From Echinicola vietnamensis DSM 17526 (lineage in GTDB: Bacteria; Bacteroidota; Bacteroidia; Cytophagales; Cyclobacteriaceae), in contig NC_019904.1 in NCBI RefSeq assembly GCF_000325705.1, positions 4,819,501-4,883,500 on the forward strand: a DNA stretch of 64,000 nucleotides, in the 5' to 3' direction. Made by a program: the position numbers and the translations under genes. The stretch's first letter is position 1; each line of letters opens with the position of its first letter. Below the pieces are notes generated by a model, which made no database searches, was not told the DNA's origin, and saw only the letters and a list, made by a program, of their open reading frames with translations. Below, in pieces: positions 1-8,430 of the stretch.

Positions 1-108
1 ACCCTTAGCGTGATGTGGCAAACACCGGTCTACCAAAACCTGAATGGAAACCAAATCCAGCATCAAAACCGCCTCAGCATCGGGCTGATCAAAGCATTCA
101 AACTATAA
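1..108 (+). CDS. C-terminal end of an unidentified protein (partial)
   Basis: An open frame enters from the left edge and stops at 106-108. Only 35 residues are visible, ending in LSIGLIKAFKL. The short alternating hydrophobic C-terminus could be the last strand of an outer-membrane beta-barrel, which would fit the envelope genes that follow, but this is inference. It lies 14 nt upstream of the next gene and may share its transcript. Identity cannot be decided from this fragment. Confidence 0.5.
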   Translation, partial: TLSVMWQTPVYQNLNGNQIQHQNRLSIGLIKAFKL

Positions 109-122
109 ACCAATCAGCCATC

Positions 123-491
123 ATGAACCTAAAGTTTCTTGCTTTGGTGGCCTTACTGATGGTCAAGATCCTGGCCGCTCCGATTGTTTACGTGGATTTT
201 AAAATTCATCAGGAACAGTTGGCAAAAGTGGCATGTGTGGACAGGAATGCCCCCATTACCGTATGCAGGGCAAACTGTGTGCTGGTCAGTAAACTCCAGC
301 TCACTGCTGATGCCTCGGATGAAGAAAAAAACCTAAAAGGTGAAAGACACCAGGAAATACTCTATTTTTCGAATTTCCCTGTTTTTCAATTCTTCAGTAA
401 GGTTCCAATCATCAAAATGGCATGGGGGAAGGGAATTCCATGCAAGGGTTTTGACCACAGGCCGATTAAACCACCAAACATCTTTTTATAA
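123..491 (+). CDS. small secreted cysteine-containing protein
   Basis: A protein of 122 residues with an N-terminal hydrophobic signal segment (MNLKFLALVALLMVKILAAP) followed by VYVDFKIHQEQLAKVACVD and three cysteines in the AC..VC..NC region (about residues 38-51), plus one near the C-terminus (IPCKG). The layout (short signal peptide, V-Y-x-D-F/Y, then a Cys cluster) resembles a group of small uncharacterised Bacteroidota periplasmic proteins that occur beside metal-related envelope genes; that link is from memory of the pattern, not a search. I chose ATG 123 because it places the signal peptide at the start; the frame is open upstream to 15 but the extra residues are hydrophilic. It is 60 nt upstream of the MbnP-like gene on the same strand. 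A small GTAGGG/CCCTAC hairpin at about 505-519 separates the two. Confidence 0.6.
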   Translation: MNLKFLALVALLMVKILAAPIVYVDFKIHQEQLAKVACVDRNAPITVCRANCVLVSKLQLTADASDEEKNLKGERHQEILYFSNFPVFQFFSKVPIIKMAWGKGIPCKGFDHRPIKPPNIFL

Positions 492-551
492 CCTGAAACG
501 TTCGTAGGGTCTCCCTACACTTACTTCATTCATCAAACCATAAAAAGAAAA

Positions 552-1352
552 ATGAAAAATATCTTAAATAGATTATTAGTAGCATTTTTAGTCGTTGGAG
601 CCATGGCTTCATGTACCAATGACACTGATGACGCCATGACCATCGAAAATCAATCGGCGCTTTCCATTCGTATAGACCACGCTTTTGGGGAAGAGGCCTT
701 TGAGCTTGGGAAAACCTTTACAACCGAAAACGGCACTGCGCTAACGTTCAATGAACTACGCTATTGGATTTCAAATGTAGAACTGACTCATGAAAACGGC
801 ACTAAGTATCAGGTACCTGAATCTTATTATTTGGTCCAGCACATGAAGGAACAATTGGTTCAGGACACCTTCGTGCTACCGGATTCCGTACGTGAGACCA
901 TTGTGCTCAAAAACATCCCCGATGGCACATATACGGGAGTCAGCTTTGCACTGGGAATAGATCCCGAATATAATGATGACTTGACACGCACCGCTGGTGA
1001 ACTAAACGCCCTCCAGAATATGGCCTATTCTTCTTGGATGTGGTTTACCAGTTACATTTTCTCCAAAACAAAGGGTACTGTTGGTCAAGGAGAGGATGCC
1101 GTGGAATTTGCCTTCGAAACAGGTTCAAATGATAGCTTCAGAACGGTATCCCTCCAATTGGCAAGTCCAGTAACGGTAAAAACGGATGCCGAAAATGTCA
1201 TCAGGATAAAAAATGATGTCCAATCATTATTTGCAGAAATTACATTTGACGAAGCATTGATGTCCGGAACCAAGTACATGATCGGGGCCTCCAATCCCGA
1301 TATGATGATGAAACTTTCCAACAACTACCAAGCAGCATTTACTGCAGAATAA
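552..1352 (+). CDS. MbnP-like (copper-binding family) lipoprotein
   Basis: 266 residues with a lipoprotein signal ending AMASC (Cys21), so the mature protein is probably lipid-anchored in the periplasm or outer membrane. After a short acidic linker comes a beta-rich domain beginning LSIRIDHAFG, with LTFNELRYWISNVEL (about 65-78) and an aromatic stretch WMWFTSYIF (about 162-170). This arrangement matches the MbnP/MopE-like domain family, whose founding members bind copper next to a methanobactin or MauG/MbnH-type haem protein. No haem partner is visible here, though it could lie left of the window. Copper binding in this protein is inference. A strong terminator follows immediately. Sure of the family at a moderate level. 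Confidence 0.7.
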   Translation: MKNILNRLLVAFLVVGAMASCTNDTDDAMTIENQSALSIRIDHAFGEEAFELGKTFTTENGTALTFNELRYWISNVELTHENGTKYQVPESYYLVQHMKEQLVQDTFVLPDSVRETIVLKNIPDGTYTGVSFALGIDPEYNDDLTRTAGELNALQNMAYSSWMWFTSYIFSKTKGTVGQGEDAVEFAFETGSNDSFRTVSLQLASPVTVKTDAENVIRIKNDVQSLFAEITFDEALMSGTKYMIGASNPDMMMKLSNNYQAAFTAE

Positions 1353-1353
1353 T

Positions 1354-1388
1354 AAAAAAGGTGAAGGCCATTAGCCTTCACCTTTTCA
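1354..1388. terminator. bidirectional terminator between MbnP-like gene and porin
   Basis: A perfect 13-bp stem (1356-1368 with 1374-1386) and a 5-nt CATTA loop, with A/T runs on both sides, lies between the two convergent stops at 1352 and 1431. It can serve either strand. Confidence 0.85.
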
Positions 1389-1430
1389 CATTTTACCTTA
1401 ACCCTTATATAAATTTTTAATGATTTTTGA

Positions 1431-2771
1431 TCACAGCGCCACTTGGAACTGCATCACGGCCATTCCTTTGCGCTCATCCACGACATAGCTCCCTTGGCTG
1501 TTGGCAGCAAAGATGGGCCGGCTTTGATAGCTAAAGGACAATTTCACCCGATTCCCTTCGATTAACCAATTTACCCCGCCGTCATACATCGCCATAGGGT
1601 CATCCAAGCGGTCAAACTGGGAATACTGGCTGCTGACATAGGGCTGCAAGGTCCCGGCATTACCGAGCAGGTCCCTCCTGAAGAGATAGCCAAACTGCGC
1701 ATAAAAGGTGCTTCCGGTACCAATCGTAGGAAAAGCGCTTCCTGGGCCATTCAGAGTTCCTTCAGCATTGACACCTGTGGCCGGATTCATGGCGCCGACA
1801 TTCCTGATGTAGTTTTTTCCATAATCGCTGTACGTATAGGCAGCATATGCCGTAATAGCATTTCCCTTGCTTCGATTTATGGGCCTGTCATAGAAGGCAT
1901 CGATGGCCATTATCCCCAAGTTGGTCCTGACCGTATCGGTAGAACTTTCGGCATAATGCCACATGGCATCCTTTTGGGCCATAAAGCCCGCGCCTATATT
2001 GAAGACACTTTTCGTTCCCAAATAAGATCCTGCCTGGTAGGGTGTGGTATTGGATTCTTTGTCCAGAAACATGTATTTGAAATAACCATGGTACTGCGCA
2101 TAACCTATTTCTGAAGAGAAAAGGGAATTTTCGGCAATCACAGGCCCCTGTACGGAAGACTGCTCAATGGACATCGGCTTGGACACGGCCAATCGATAAT
2201 CTAGCTGGCCCAGCTGCCCTTTGGCATAAACACTCAGCTTTCGCACAAACTGGTCATTCACATCATTGGTCGCCTGCTGGTAAAGGGGGGCATCCAAGGA
2301 TAGAATGGAGCCAATGGAAGGGCTCGCATACCGTGAAACCCCGTTCCACCCAGTCAGACCTGCTCCGATGGACATTTTTTCACCGACTACCTGATATTCC
2401 CCTATCGCATCAAGGAAAAATATCCCCTGCTTCCGCGGAGAGCGATAGGACAGGTTATTTTGGCCAAACTGGGTATAAAAAAACACCTTGTCGGTCAATT
2501 GACCAAAAACCTGTATCCTGGTCCTTCTCAGGCCAATGTCCATAACCTGGTCATCCGGGCTGCCATAAACCAGCGAACCTGGATTCGTCCACGTATTACG
2601 GAGCCAAATTTGATTAAGAAAGGTCCCTTTAACATAGTGGCTTCCATCTTCATTGAGCTGAAAACGTAGTTCCTTTTTCTTGGAAGCTGGAGAAGTTGAT
2701 GGTGAAGTTTGTGCCCAAGTAGTGACGGAATAGGTTATAAAAAAGACTAGGCAAACACTAAAATACTTCAT
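1431..2771 (-). CDS. outer-membrane porin-like beta-barrel protein
   Basis: 446 residues with a signal peptide (MKYFSVCLVFF...TWAQ) followed by a Ser/Thr/Pro linker and a long series of alternating amphipathic strands rich in Tyr, Gly and Asn (for example VMDIGLRRTRIQVFGQL, FFYTQFGQNN, YAAYTYSDYGKNY). The opening strand with IGLRRTRI resembles the phosphate-selective porin O/P-type barrels found across Bacteroidota. Substrate is unknown. Its C-terminus ends VMQFQVAL, plausible for a barrel signal. It stands alone, convergent with the MbnP-like gene and divergent from the TonB-dependent receptor; the 294-bp divergent space holds both promoters. Confidence 0.7.
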   Translation of the reverse strand: MKYFSVCLVFFITYSVTTWAQTSPSTSPASKKKELRFQLNEDGSHYVKGTFLNQIWLRNTWTNPGSLVYGSPDDQVMDIGLRRTRIQVFGQLTDKVFFYTQFGQNNLSYRSPRKQGIFFLDAIGEYQVVGEKMSIGAGLTGWNGVSRYASPSIGSILSLDAPLYQQATNDVNDQFVRKLSVYAKGQLGQLDYRLAVSKPMSIEQSSVQGPVIAENSLFSSEIGYAQYHGYFKYMFLDKESNTTPYQAGSYLGTKSVFNIGAGFMAQKDAMWHYAESSTDTVRTNLGIMAIDAFYDRPINRSKGNAITAYAAYTYSDYGKNYIRNVGAMNPATGVNAEGTLNGPGSAFPTIGTGSTFYAQFGYLFRRDLLGNAGTLQPYVSSQYSQFDRLDDPMAMYDGGVNWLIEGNRVKLSFSYQSRPIFAANSQGSYVVDERKGMAVMQFQVAL

Positions 2772-2976
2772 GTCTAATAATGGAATTTAAATTGGGATAC
2801 TGTTAAGCCTATACCTACGGTAAAATGACCCATCCATCCATTGTTTGCATATTTTTTATGTAATAGGAGAAATACACTTATGAACGGTAGCTGTTAGCCT
2901 GTTTTCCTTCAAAGAACATCACCAGTAGCGCGCATTTTTTGTCATCATCCGAGAAAAAAACAACAGAAACCTAACT

Positions 2977-2990
2977 TTAGCCTAATCTAA
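2977..2990. promoter_or_regulatory. TTAG-N6-CTAA palindrome upstream of receptor
   Basis: TTAG at 2977-2980 and CTAA at 2987-2990 form an interrupted inverted repeat about 75 bp before the TonB-dependent receptor start. It recalls DtxR/MntR-type operators (TTAGG...CCTAA halves). The match is short, so metal-dependent regulation is only a hypothesis. Confidence 0.25.
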
Positions 2991-3065
2991 CTTTTTTTTT
3001 ATACTAATTTAATTTTTAATTTCGCTTATATCAACAAAAAGTTTAGCAAAACCATTTTATACTAC

Positions 3066-5429
3066 ATGAAACAAGTCATTACCATATTCTTGTATATTTT
3101 TCTCTTTCATCAGGCAGTTGGTCAGGATGTAGGCAGTGTAGAGGGCCAAGTGGATGTTCCCAATTCATCAACCGTTTTTGCATCGGTACAGGTAGTAGGA
3201 ACGGATTTTGGTACGATGACGACAGAAAACGGAACCTATGAACTTCACGATATTCCTGAGGGCAACATCACCTTAAAAGTAAGTTTGATGGGGTTTCAAA
3301 CCGTCCAAAAAACCGTAGCCGTCACTGCGGGCAGCACCACCCAAGTTAATTTTCAGCTCAAGGAAGATAAGCTGAACCTGCATGAAGTGGTCATCAGCGC
3401 CACGCGTTATGAGCTGGACCGAAAAGAAGCACCTGTCGTGGTCAATGTACTCAATCCCAAATTGTTCAATGCCACCCAATCCGTGGCCTTGTCTGAAGGG
3501 CTTAACTACCAACCTGGTGTTCGGGTGGAAACCAATTGCCAAAACTGTGGATTTACACAGGTAAGGTTAAACGGGCTGGAAGGAGCCTATTCCCAGATTT
3601 TGATCAACAGTCGGGCGGTCTTTAGCTCCCTTAATAGCGTCTATGGGCTCGATCAAATCCCAACCAACATCATTGAGCGTGTAGAGGTCGTTCGCGGAGG
3701 CGGATCTGCCCTTTATGGCTCCAATGCTATCGGCGGCACCATAAACATCATCACCAAAGAACCTGTAGAAAATACCTGGCAGATCGGATCCAATTTTTCC
3801 CTGATCGATGGCACTACTCCTGACAATAGCTTGAATTTCAACGGCTCCCTTACCAGCGAAGACCTTAGCACTGGAGTCACCTTCCATGGGATGTACCGTC
3901 AGCGGGGGAGTTATGATGCCAATGGAGATGGCTTTACCGAAATCACGCGTTTGGAAAACAATACATTTGGCATGAAAGCCTTCCTAAAACCCAACGATCG
4001 CAGTAAGGTAAGTTTGGATTTCAGCGCCATCAAGGAGTACCGCAGAGGCGGGGACCATTTGGACCTCCCCCCCCACTTTACGGACATTACCGAGGAGCTC
4101 ACCCACAATACCATCATCGGAGGCCTGACCTATGACCTGTACAGTAAAGACAGCAAAAACCACTTTTCCACCTATATTTCCGGGCAAAAAACGATCAGGG
4201 ACAGCTACTATGGCGGTTTGGGAGGAGGCCGCACCGCTGCTGATAGCTCCTTGGCCGCCAACGCCTACGGCAAAACCCATGACCTATCCATGGTCGCAGG
4301 AAGCCAATTCTCCAGAAGTTTTGCCCATGATGACGTGGTTATTTTTGGCGCAGAATACCAGTTGAGCGATGTAGAAGACGAGATCAGCGGGTACCAACGT
4401 CTTATTGATCAGTCCGTCCATACCCTCGGGTTTTACGGCCAATACGAATGGCGCCCCAACGACCGCCTGACCGCTTTGGCGGGAGGCAGGTTTGACCATA
4501 CCGTCGTGGATGGCCATTATGGACTGTCGTCCATCGTCCGCAACGTGGATGTATCGACGGGCGTATTCAGTCCACGTGTCAATATTCTTTACGATATCCG
4601 GGAAGACCTGCAATTCCGGATAGGCTATGCCAGGGGATTCAGGGCCCCTCAGGCGTTTAATGAAGACCTGCACATTTCCTCTGTCGGTGGTGAACCCACC
4701 TTTGTGATCCTTTCGGATGAGCTGAAAACAGAACTTTCCGATGCATACACTACTTCCCTTAACCTCAGCAACTCCATCGGTGATCTTCAGTTTAGCTTTT
4801 TGGCAGAAGGGTTCTATACCCAACTGAAGCGGCCTTTTACCACTGTCAGCACCGGAGCCACCTTGCCCAATGGATCCATTTTAGAAGAAGTCAGGAACGG
4901 TTCAGGAGCTGTAGTAAGAGGAGGAAATGTCGAACTGAACCTCTCTCCTTCCCCAAAAGTCACCGTACAGGCAGGTGGAACCTTGCAGCGATCCACTTAT
5001 CATGATCCGCAGGTGCTTTTCGAACCAGAAATGGAAAATGAAAACGAGCCGACCGTCACGACCGAGGAGTTTTTACGATCTCCCAATGCCCACGGCTATC
5101 TTTCCACCAACCTGATCTTGACCGACAAATTGAACTTCGACCTGACCGGTTCCTACACCGGATCCATGATTGTGCCACATGTAGTCAGCGAATCAGGTTT
5201 TATGGAACTGGTGGACAGTCAACAGTTTTTCGATGCCAATATCAAATTGGCTTACCACTTCGACCTGATAAAAGGTTTCCATATGGAGCTATCTGGAGGC
5301 GTACAGAACCTGTTAAACAGTTACCAAAAAGACTTTGACACGGGAGCTTTGCGTGATTCCAATTATATTTATGGACCAGCAAGGCCTCGGACATTTTTCT
5401 TTGGGGTGAAAATCGGGGATTTTCATTGA
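3066..5429 (+). CDS. TonB-dependent receptor with carboxypeptidase-like N-terminal domain
   Basis: 787 residues: signal peptide (to about residue 19, ...QAVGQ), a CarboxypepD_reg-like beta-sandwich (about 23-100; VEGQVDVPNSST, GTYELHDIPEG), a plug (about 110-235) with GLNYQPGVRVETNC and the plug end VEVVRGGGSALYGSNAIGG, then a long 22-strand-type barrel to a C-terminus RPRTFFFGVKIGDFH. This is an energised outer-membrane importer of a bound ligand such as a metal complex or cofactor; the ligand cannot be read from sequence. A Cys pair NCQNCG in the plug (about 157-162) is conserved-looking and may stabilise the plug. No SusD partner is nearby, so glycan import is unlikely. It is followed 39 bp later by a thioredoxin-like gene, likely the same operon. 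Confidence 0.88.
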   Translation: MKQVITIFLYIFLFHQAVGQDVGSVEGQVDVPNSSTVFASVQVVGTDFGTMTTENGTYELHDIPEGNITLKVSLMGFQTVQKTVAVTAGSTTQVNFQLKEDKLNLHEVVISATRYELDRKEAPVVVNVLNPKLFNATQSVALSEGLNYQPGVRVETNCQNCGFTQVRLNGLEGAYSQILINSRAVFSSLNSVYGLDQIPTNIIERVEVVRGGGSALYGSNAIGGTINIITKEPVENTWQIGSNFSLIDGTTPDNSLNFNGSLTSEDLSTGVTFHGMYRQRGSYDANGDGFTEITRLENNTFGMKAFLKPNDRSKVSLDFSAIKEYRRGGDHLDLPPHFTDITEELTHNTIIGGLTYDLYSKDSKNHFSTYISGQKTIRDSYYGGLGGGRTAADSSLAANAYGKTHDLSMVAGSQFSRSFAHDDVVIFGAEYQLSDVEDEISGYQRLIDQSVHTLGFYGQYEWRPNDRLTALAGGRFDHTVVDGHYGLSSIVRNVDVSTGVFSPRVNILYDIREDLQFRIGYARGFRAPQAFNEDLHISSVGGEPTFVILSDELKTELSDAYTTSLNLSNSIGDLQFSFLAEGFYTQLKRPFTTVSTGATLPNGSILEEVRNGSGAVVRGGNVELNLSPSPKVTVQAGGTLQRSTYHDPQVLFEPEMENENEPTVTTEEFLRSPNAHGYLSTNLILTDKLNFDLTGSYTGSMIVPHVVSESGFMELVDSQQFFDANIKLAYHFDLIKGFHMELSGGVQNLLNSYQKDFDTGALRDSNYIYGPARPRTFFFGVKIGDFH

Positions 5430-5468
5430 AGTAAGGGAGATGAAGGATGGAAAAGTTAAACGGATAAA

Positions 5469-5978
5469 ATGAAGACGGCTATGAAAACATTACTGCTCCC
5501 GATCATGTTGCTGACCAGCGTCTTAACCGGCCTGCACCCTACTGCCCATGGCCAAGAAAAAATCAATTGGTTGACATTCGAACAATTGGAGGATTCCTTA
5601 AGGCTGGCTCCCAAAAAGGTGTTTATCGATTTTTACACCGACTGGTGTACCTACTGCAAAAAGATGGACAAAAAGGTTTTTACCGACGCAGCGGTCATCA
5701 CCACCATAAACCGAGAATATTATGCGGTCCGGATGGATGCTGAAACCCGGGACACCGTCCGCTTTGATGGCCTTGACCTCGTCAATCACCAAGCCACGGA
5801 CAAACGTCCGGGCATCCATGATTTAGCCCTTTTATTGGGAGGTAGAAATGGTAAGTTCACGCCTCCCACCCTTATTCTTCTGGATGAAGCGTTCAGGGTG
5901 ATCGACCGGAGATTTGAATACCAACATCGCGAAAAACTGCTACACTGGCTGCAGCAGGATGCTGCTTTATCGAGATAA
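5469..5978 (+). CDS. periplasmic thioredoxin-fold protein
   Basis: 169 residues with a signal peptide (first about 28 residues, ending AHGQ) and a thioredoxin-like domain with VFIDFYTDWCTYCKK: the active-site cysteines are Cys60 and Cys63 in a WCxxCK motif, as in the DsbD C-terminal domain and Thioredoxin_7 family. The later segment PPTLILLDEAFRVIDR fits the cis-Pro strand. Expected role is thiol reduction or disulfide handling outside the cytoplasm. It sits directly behind the TonB-dependent receptor whose plug carries a Cys pair, so it could service that receptor; this is inference. An alternative start at 5481 (M5) would shorten the signal peptide slightly. Confidence 0.8.
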   Translation: MKTAMKTLLLPIMLLTSVLTGLHPTAHGQEKINWLTFEQLEDSLRLAPKKVFIDFYTDWCTYCKKMDKKVFTDAAVITTINREYYAVRMDAETRDTVRFDGLDLVNHQATDKRPGIHDLALLLGGRNGKFTPPTLILLDEAFRVIDRRFEYQHREKLLHWLQQDAALSR

Positions 5979-6028
5979 ACGTGCTCTCTGCATTTTTTTG
6001 ATAAAAGTGAAACTTTTCTTTCCAAATA

Positions 6029-6042
6029 AATGTATATACATT
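6029..6042. promoter_or_regulatory. perfect 14-bp palindrome AATGTATATACATT upstream of pirin gene
   Basis: The palindrome ends 42 bp before the pirin start in an AT-rich promoter region. A dimeric repressor or activator could bind it. No other copy was noticed in the window. Confidence 0.3.
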
Positions 6043-6084
6043 AAATTCATTTACATATAATTCAACCAGTCTTAGGAGGGCAAT

Positions 6085-7104
6085 ATGAAAGATACAGCAG
6101 TAAAAAAAATCAGACAACTTGGATTCCAGTGGCAAACCCAGGATCCCTTCTTGTTCTGTGCATATCATTTGGATGAATTTCCGGAGGGAAATGATGATCT
6201 TGGGCCAAAAGCCTCATTGGAAGGTCGGAATATCGGACAGGATTTTACGATCAAGGATGGATGGAGAATGTACCATGGCAGCAAAGTGCCCGGCTTTCCG
6301 GCCCATCCTCACAAGGGATTTGAGACGATTACCTTGGTCGAGCGAGGCTTTGCGGATCATTCGGATTCCTTGGGAGCTGCAGGCCGTTTTGGTCAAGGAG
6401 ATGTGCAGTGGATGACGGCCGGCAAAGGCGTGATGCACAGTGAAATGTTTCCTTTGCTCAACAAGGAAGAAAAGAACCCATTGCTGCTCTTCCAGCTATG
6501 GCTAAATCTTCCAAAGGCCAACAAAAACGTTCCTGCCCATTTCAAAATGCTGTGGGGAGAGACCATTCCTGTTATTAAAGAAAAAGATGCCAATGGAAAC
6601 GACATTGCCATCAAGGTCATCGCTGGCCAATATGGGGATGTAAAGGCTCCTGCCCCAAATCCCGATTCGTGGGCAGCAGATCCCGAAAACCAAGTGGCCA
6701 TATGGACGATAAAGCTGGCGCCGAATGCCAAATGGACACTTCCGGCGACCGCTGAAGGCATCAATCGTTCCCTGTTCTTCTATAAAGGTGAAAAGCTGGA
6801 AGCAGAAGGGTTTGAGGTACCGGAAGGTCACTCCATAGACCTGTTTTCTGAAAAGGAAATCACCTTTGTCAATGGCGACCAGCCGGCAGAGTTGCTTTTC
6901 CTCCAAGGCAAACCGATCAATGAACCGGTCGTTCAGCATGGACCATTTGTGATGAACAGCACACAGGAAATCCACCAAGCCATGATGGAATTCCAGAAAA
7001 CCCAGTTTGGTGGCTGGCCGTGGCCAAACCACGAACCCACCCACCCCAAAGACAAGGGACGCTTTGCGATCCATGCTGATGGACGCGAAGAAGTGAAAGG
7101 TTAA
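6085..7104 (+). CDS. pirin family protein
   Basis: 339 residues of the bicupin pirin family. The N-terminal cupin contains the metal-binding pattern [19 protein letters not shown] (about residues 70-88) and later [15 protein letters not shown], the hallmark pirin sequence with the His and Glu ligands. Pirins bind Fe and act as quercetinase-like enzymes or redox-responsive cofactors; the substrate here is unknown. The C-terminal cupin is less conserved. A strong Shine-Dalgarno-like AGGAGGG lies at 6074-6080, 4 nt before ATG 6085, unusual in this phylum, and it supports this start. Upstream is a perfect palindrome; downstream is a REP-like inverted repeat. Transcribed on its own as far as can be seen. 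Confidence 0.9.
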   Translation: MKDTAVKKIRQLGFQWQTQDPFLFCAYHLDEFPEGNDDLGPKASLEGRNIGQDFTIKDGWRMYHGSKVPGFPAHPHKGFETITLVERGFADHSDSLGAAGRFGQGDVQWMTAGKGVMHSEMFPLLNKEEKNPLLLFQLWLNLPKANKNVPAHFKMLWGETIPVIKEKDANGNDIAIKVIAGQYGDVKAPAPNPDSWAADPENQVAIWTIKLAPNAKWTLPATAEGINRSLFFYKGEKLEAEGFEVPEGHSIDLFSEKEITFVNGDQPAELLFLQGKPINEPVVQHGPFVMNSTQEIHQAMMEFQKTQFGGWPWPNHEPTHPKDKGRFAIHADGREEVKG

Positions 7105-7121
7105 AGTACCTTGTTAATAAC

Positions 7122-7199
7122 GGTCATCTCGACGGTAGGAAGCATCTCCCTGTCCACCAAACCATGGATGGGAACAGCTCTCCTATCGTCGGAATGACC
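7122..7199. repeat. REP-like imperfect inverted repeat
   Basis: Arms 7122-7140 (starts GGTCATCTCGACGG) and 7181-7199 are inverted copies matching at 16 of 19 positions, separated by 40 bp. The GTCATnnCGACg core resembles dispersed intergenic palindromes seen in Bacteroidota chromosomes. Lying between two convergent genes (pirin and glycerate kinase), it may also terminate transcription. Confidence 0.5.
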
Positions 7200-7225
7200 T
7201 GTTTCTGACCTGTTCCCATTTCCTT

Positions 7226-8338
7226 TCAGATGTTGGATTTCTCCAGGAAGAATTGAAGTGAGCTTTTCAAGTTTTCTGCTGCTTTTTGCTTGAAATCCAG
7301 GTCATCCATGTTGAGTTTTGGCAGCTGCACCACGTCGTCAAATCCTGCCTCTTTGCCATCTTTTTCCCCTCCGGAAGTGATCAGTAAGGTCTTTTTTTGA
7401 TGTTTATTGGCCAAGCCCAAGAGCTTATAGCTTCCCTTTCCCGCTGCAGACTGGCTGTCAAATTTCCCCTCTCCGGTGATCACCCAATCCGCCCAGCTCA
7501 CCTTTTCTTGCATGTTCACTTGTTCGAAGAAATAATGGGCACCTTCCTCGATCTTCACGGAAAAAAAAGCACTCAGCCCCAACGCAATACCACCAGCAGC
7601 CCCAAACCCTGGTTGATCTGTCAATTGTCCATCCCCCTTGGCTTTCAGCAATTCAAAAACGCCCTTTGCAGCACTTTCAAAAACATGCTGATCGGCTTCT
7701 GACAGGCCCTTTTGGGGACCAAAAACAGGAATGGCTCCCTGGCTACCGAAAAAAGTATTCTTTACATCGCATAAACACGTAAACCGGACTTTGTTCATGG
7801 CCACCGGTCGCTGGATATGGGCAATCCTCTCCAAAAAGCCAGGGCTGAACATTGGGATCTCCCGTCCGTTTTTGTCCAAAAACAAATAGCCCAATGCCCG
7901 CAAAATCCCAGTGCCCATGTCCACCGTCGCACTCCCACCGAGTCCCAAAATGATGTGTTCTGCGCCTCGCCGTATGGCTTCCATTATCAATTGCCCCGTC
8001 CCAAAAGTACTGGTCAATTGGGCGTTCACCCCGAAAGGCGGCAATCCCGCCAAGCCGCTTAAAGTGGACACATCGATCCACGCTTCTTTTCGACTTTCAT
8101 TTAAAAAAATTAAACCTTGTTCAGTTAATCCTATTGCATTCAGGCCTACCGCCTCTATCTTATTTAATTTCAATTGGTTACCAAGCAAAAAACATGTCCC
8201 GTCACCGCCATCGGCAATAGGACACCGTTGGTATTCAGCATGGGAAAGGTATTGGCGGAGCACTTCCTCGATCAGCGCAGCAGCACGATCAGCAGGGATG
8301 GTCCCTTTGAAGGCGTTGGGTGCAATCAAGATATTCAT
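7226..8338 (-). CDS. glycerate kinase (type II, GckA/GlxK-like PF02595 family)
   Basis: 370 residues. The start MNILIAPNAFKGTIPADRAA and IADGGDGT (about 41-48) are the classic N-terminal motifs of this family; LGLGGSATVDMGTG (131-144) is the nucleotide/substrate loop and TGEGKFDSQSAAGKG (288-302) the conserved C-terminal motif. The enzyme phosphorylates D-glycerate (usually to 2-phosphoglycerate in this family) using ATP in the cytoplasm, feeding glyoxylate or serine breakdown products into glycolysis. It lies 92 bp downstream of the AGCS symporter on the same strand, so the pair may be co-transcribed; a common substrate is not evident. Confidence 0.9.
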   Translation of the reverse strand: MNILIAPNAFKGTIPADRAAALIEEVLRQYLSHAEYQRCPIADGGDGTCFLLGNQLKLNKIEAVGLNAIGLTEQGLIFLNESRKEAWIDVSTLSGLAGLPPFGVNAQLTSTFGTGQLIMEAIRRGAEHIILGLGGSATVDMGTGILRALGYLFLDKNGREIPMFSPGFLERIAHIQRPVAMNKVRFTCLCDVKNTFFGSQGAIPVFGPQKGLSEADQHVFESAAKGVFELLKAKGDGQLTDQPGFGAAGGIALGLSAFFSVKIEEGAHYFFEQVNMQEKVSWADWVITGEGKFDSQSAAGKGSYKLLGLANKHQKKTLLITSGGEKDGKEAGFDDVVQLPKLNMDDLDFKQKAAENLKSSLQFFLEKSNI

Positions 8339-8430
8339 GGTATAGGTAATTGGTTGTTTGCTTCGGAGCCATTTATTGGGAAGAGTTCTTTCCCAGTCAA
8401 GTGCTTACACCATGGATGGAAAGAAGAGGG

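Noticed and set aside
2772..3065. Cobalamin riboswitch before the TonB-dependent receptor
   Set aside because: No B12-box-like GCCACTG or other conserved core was found.
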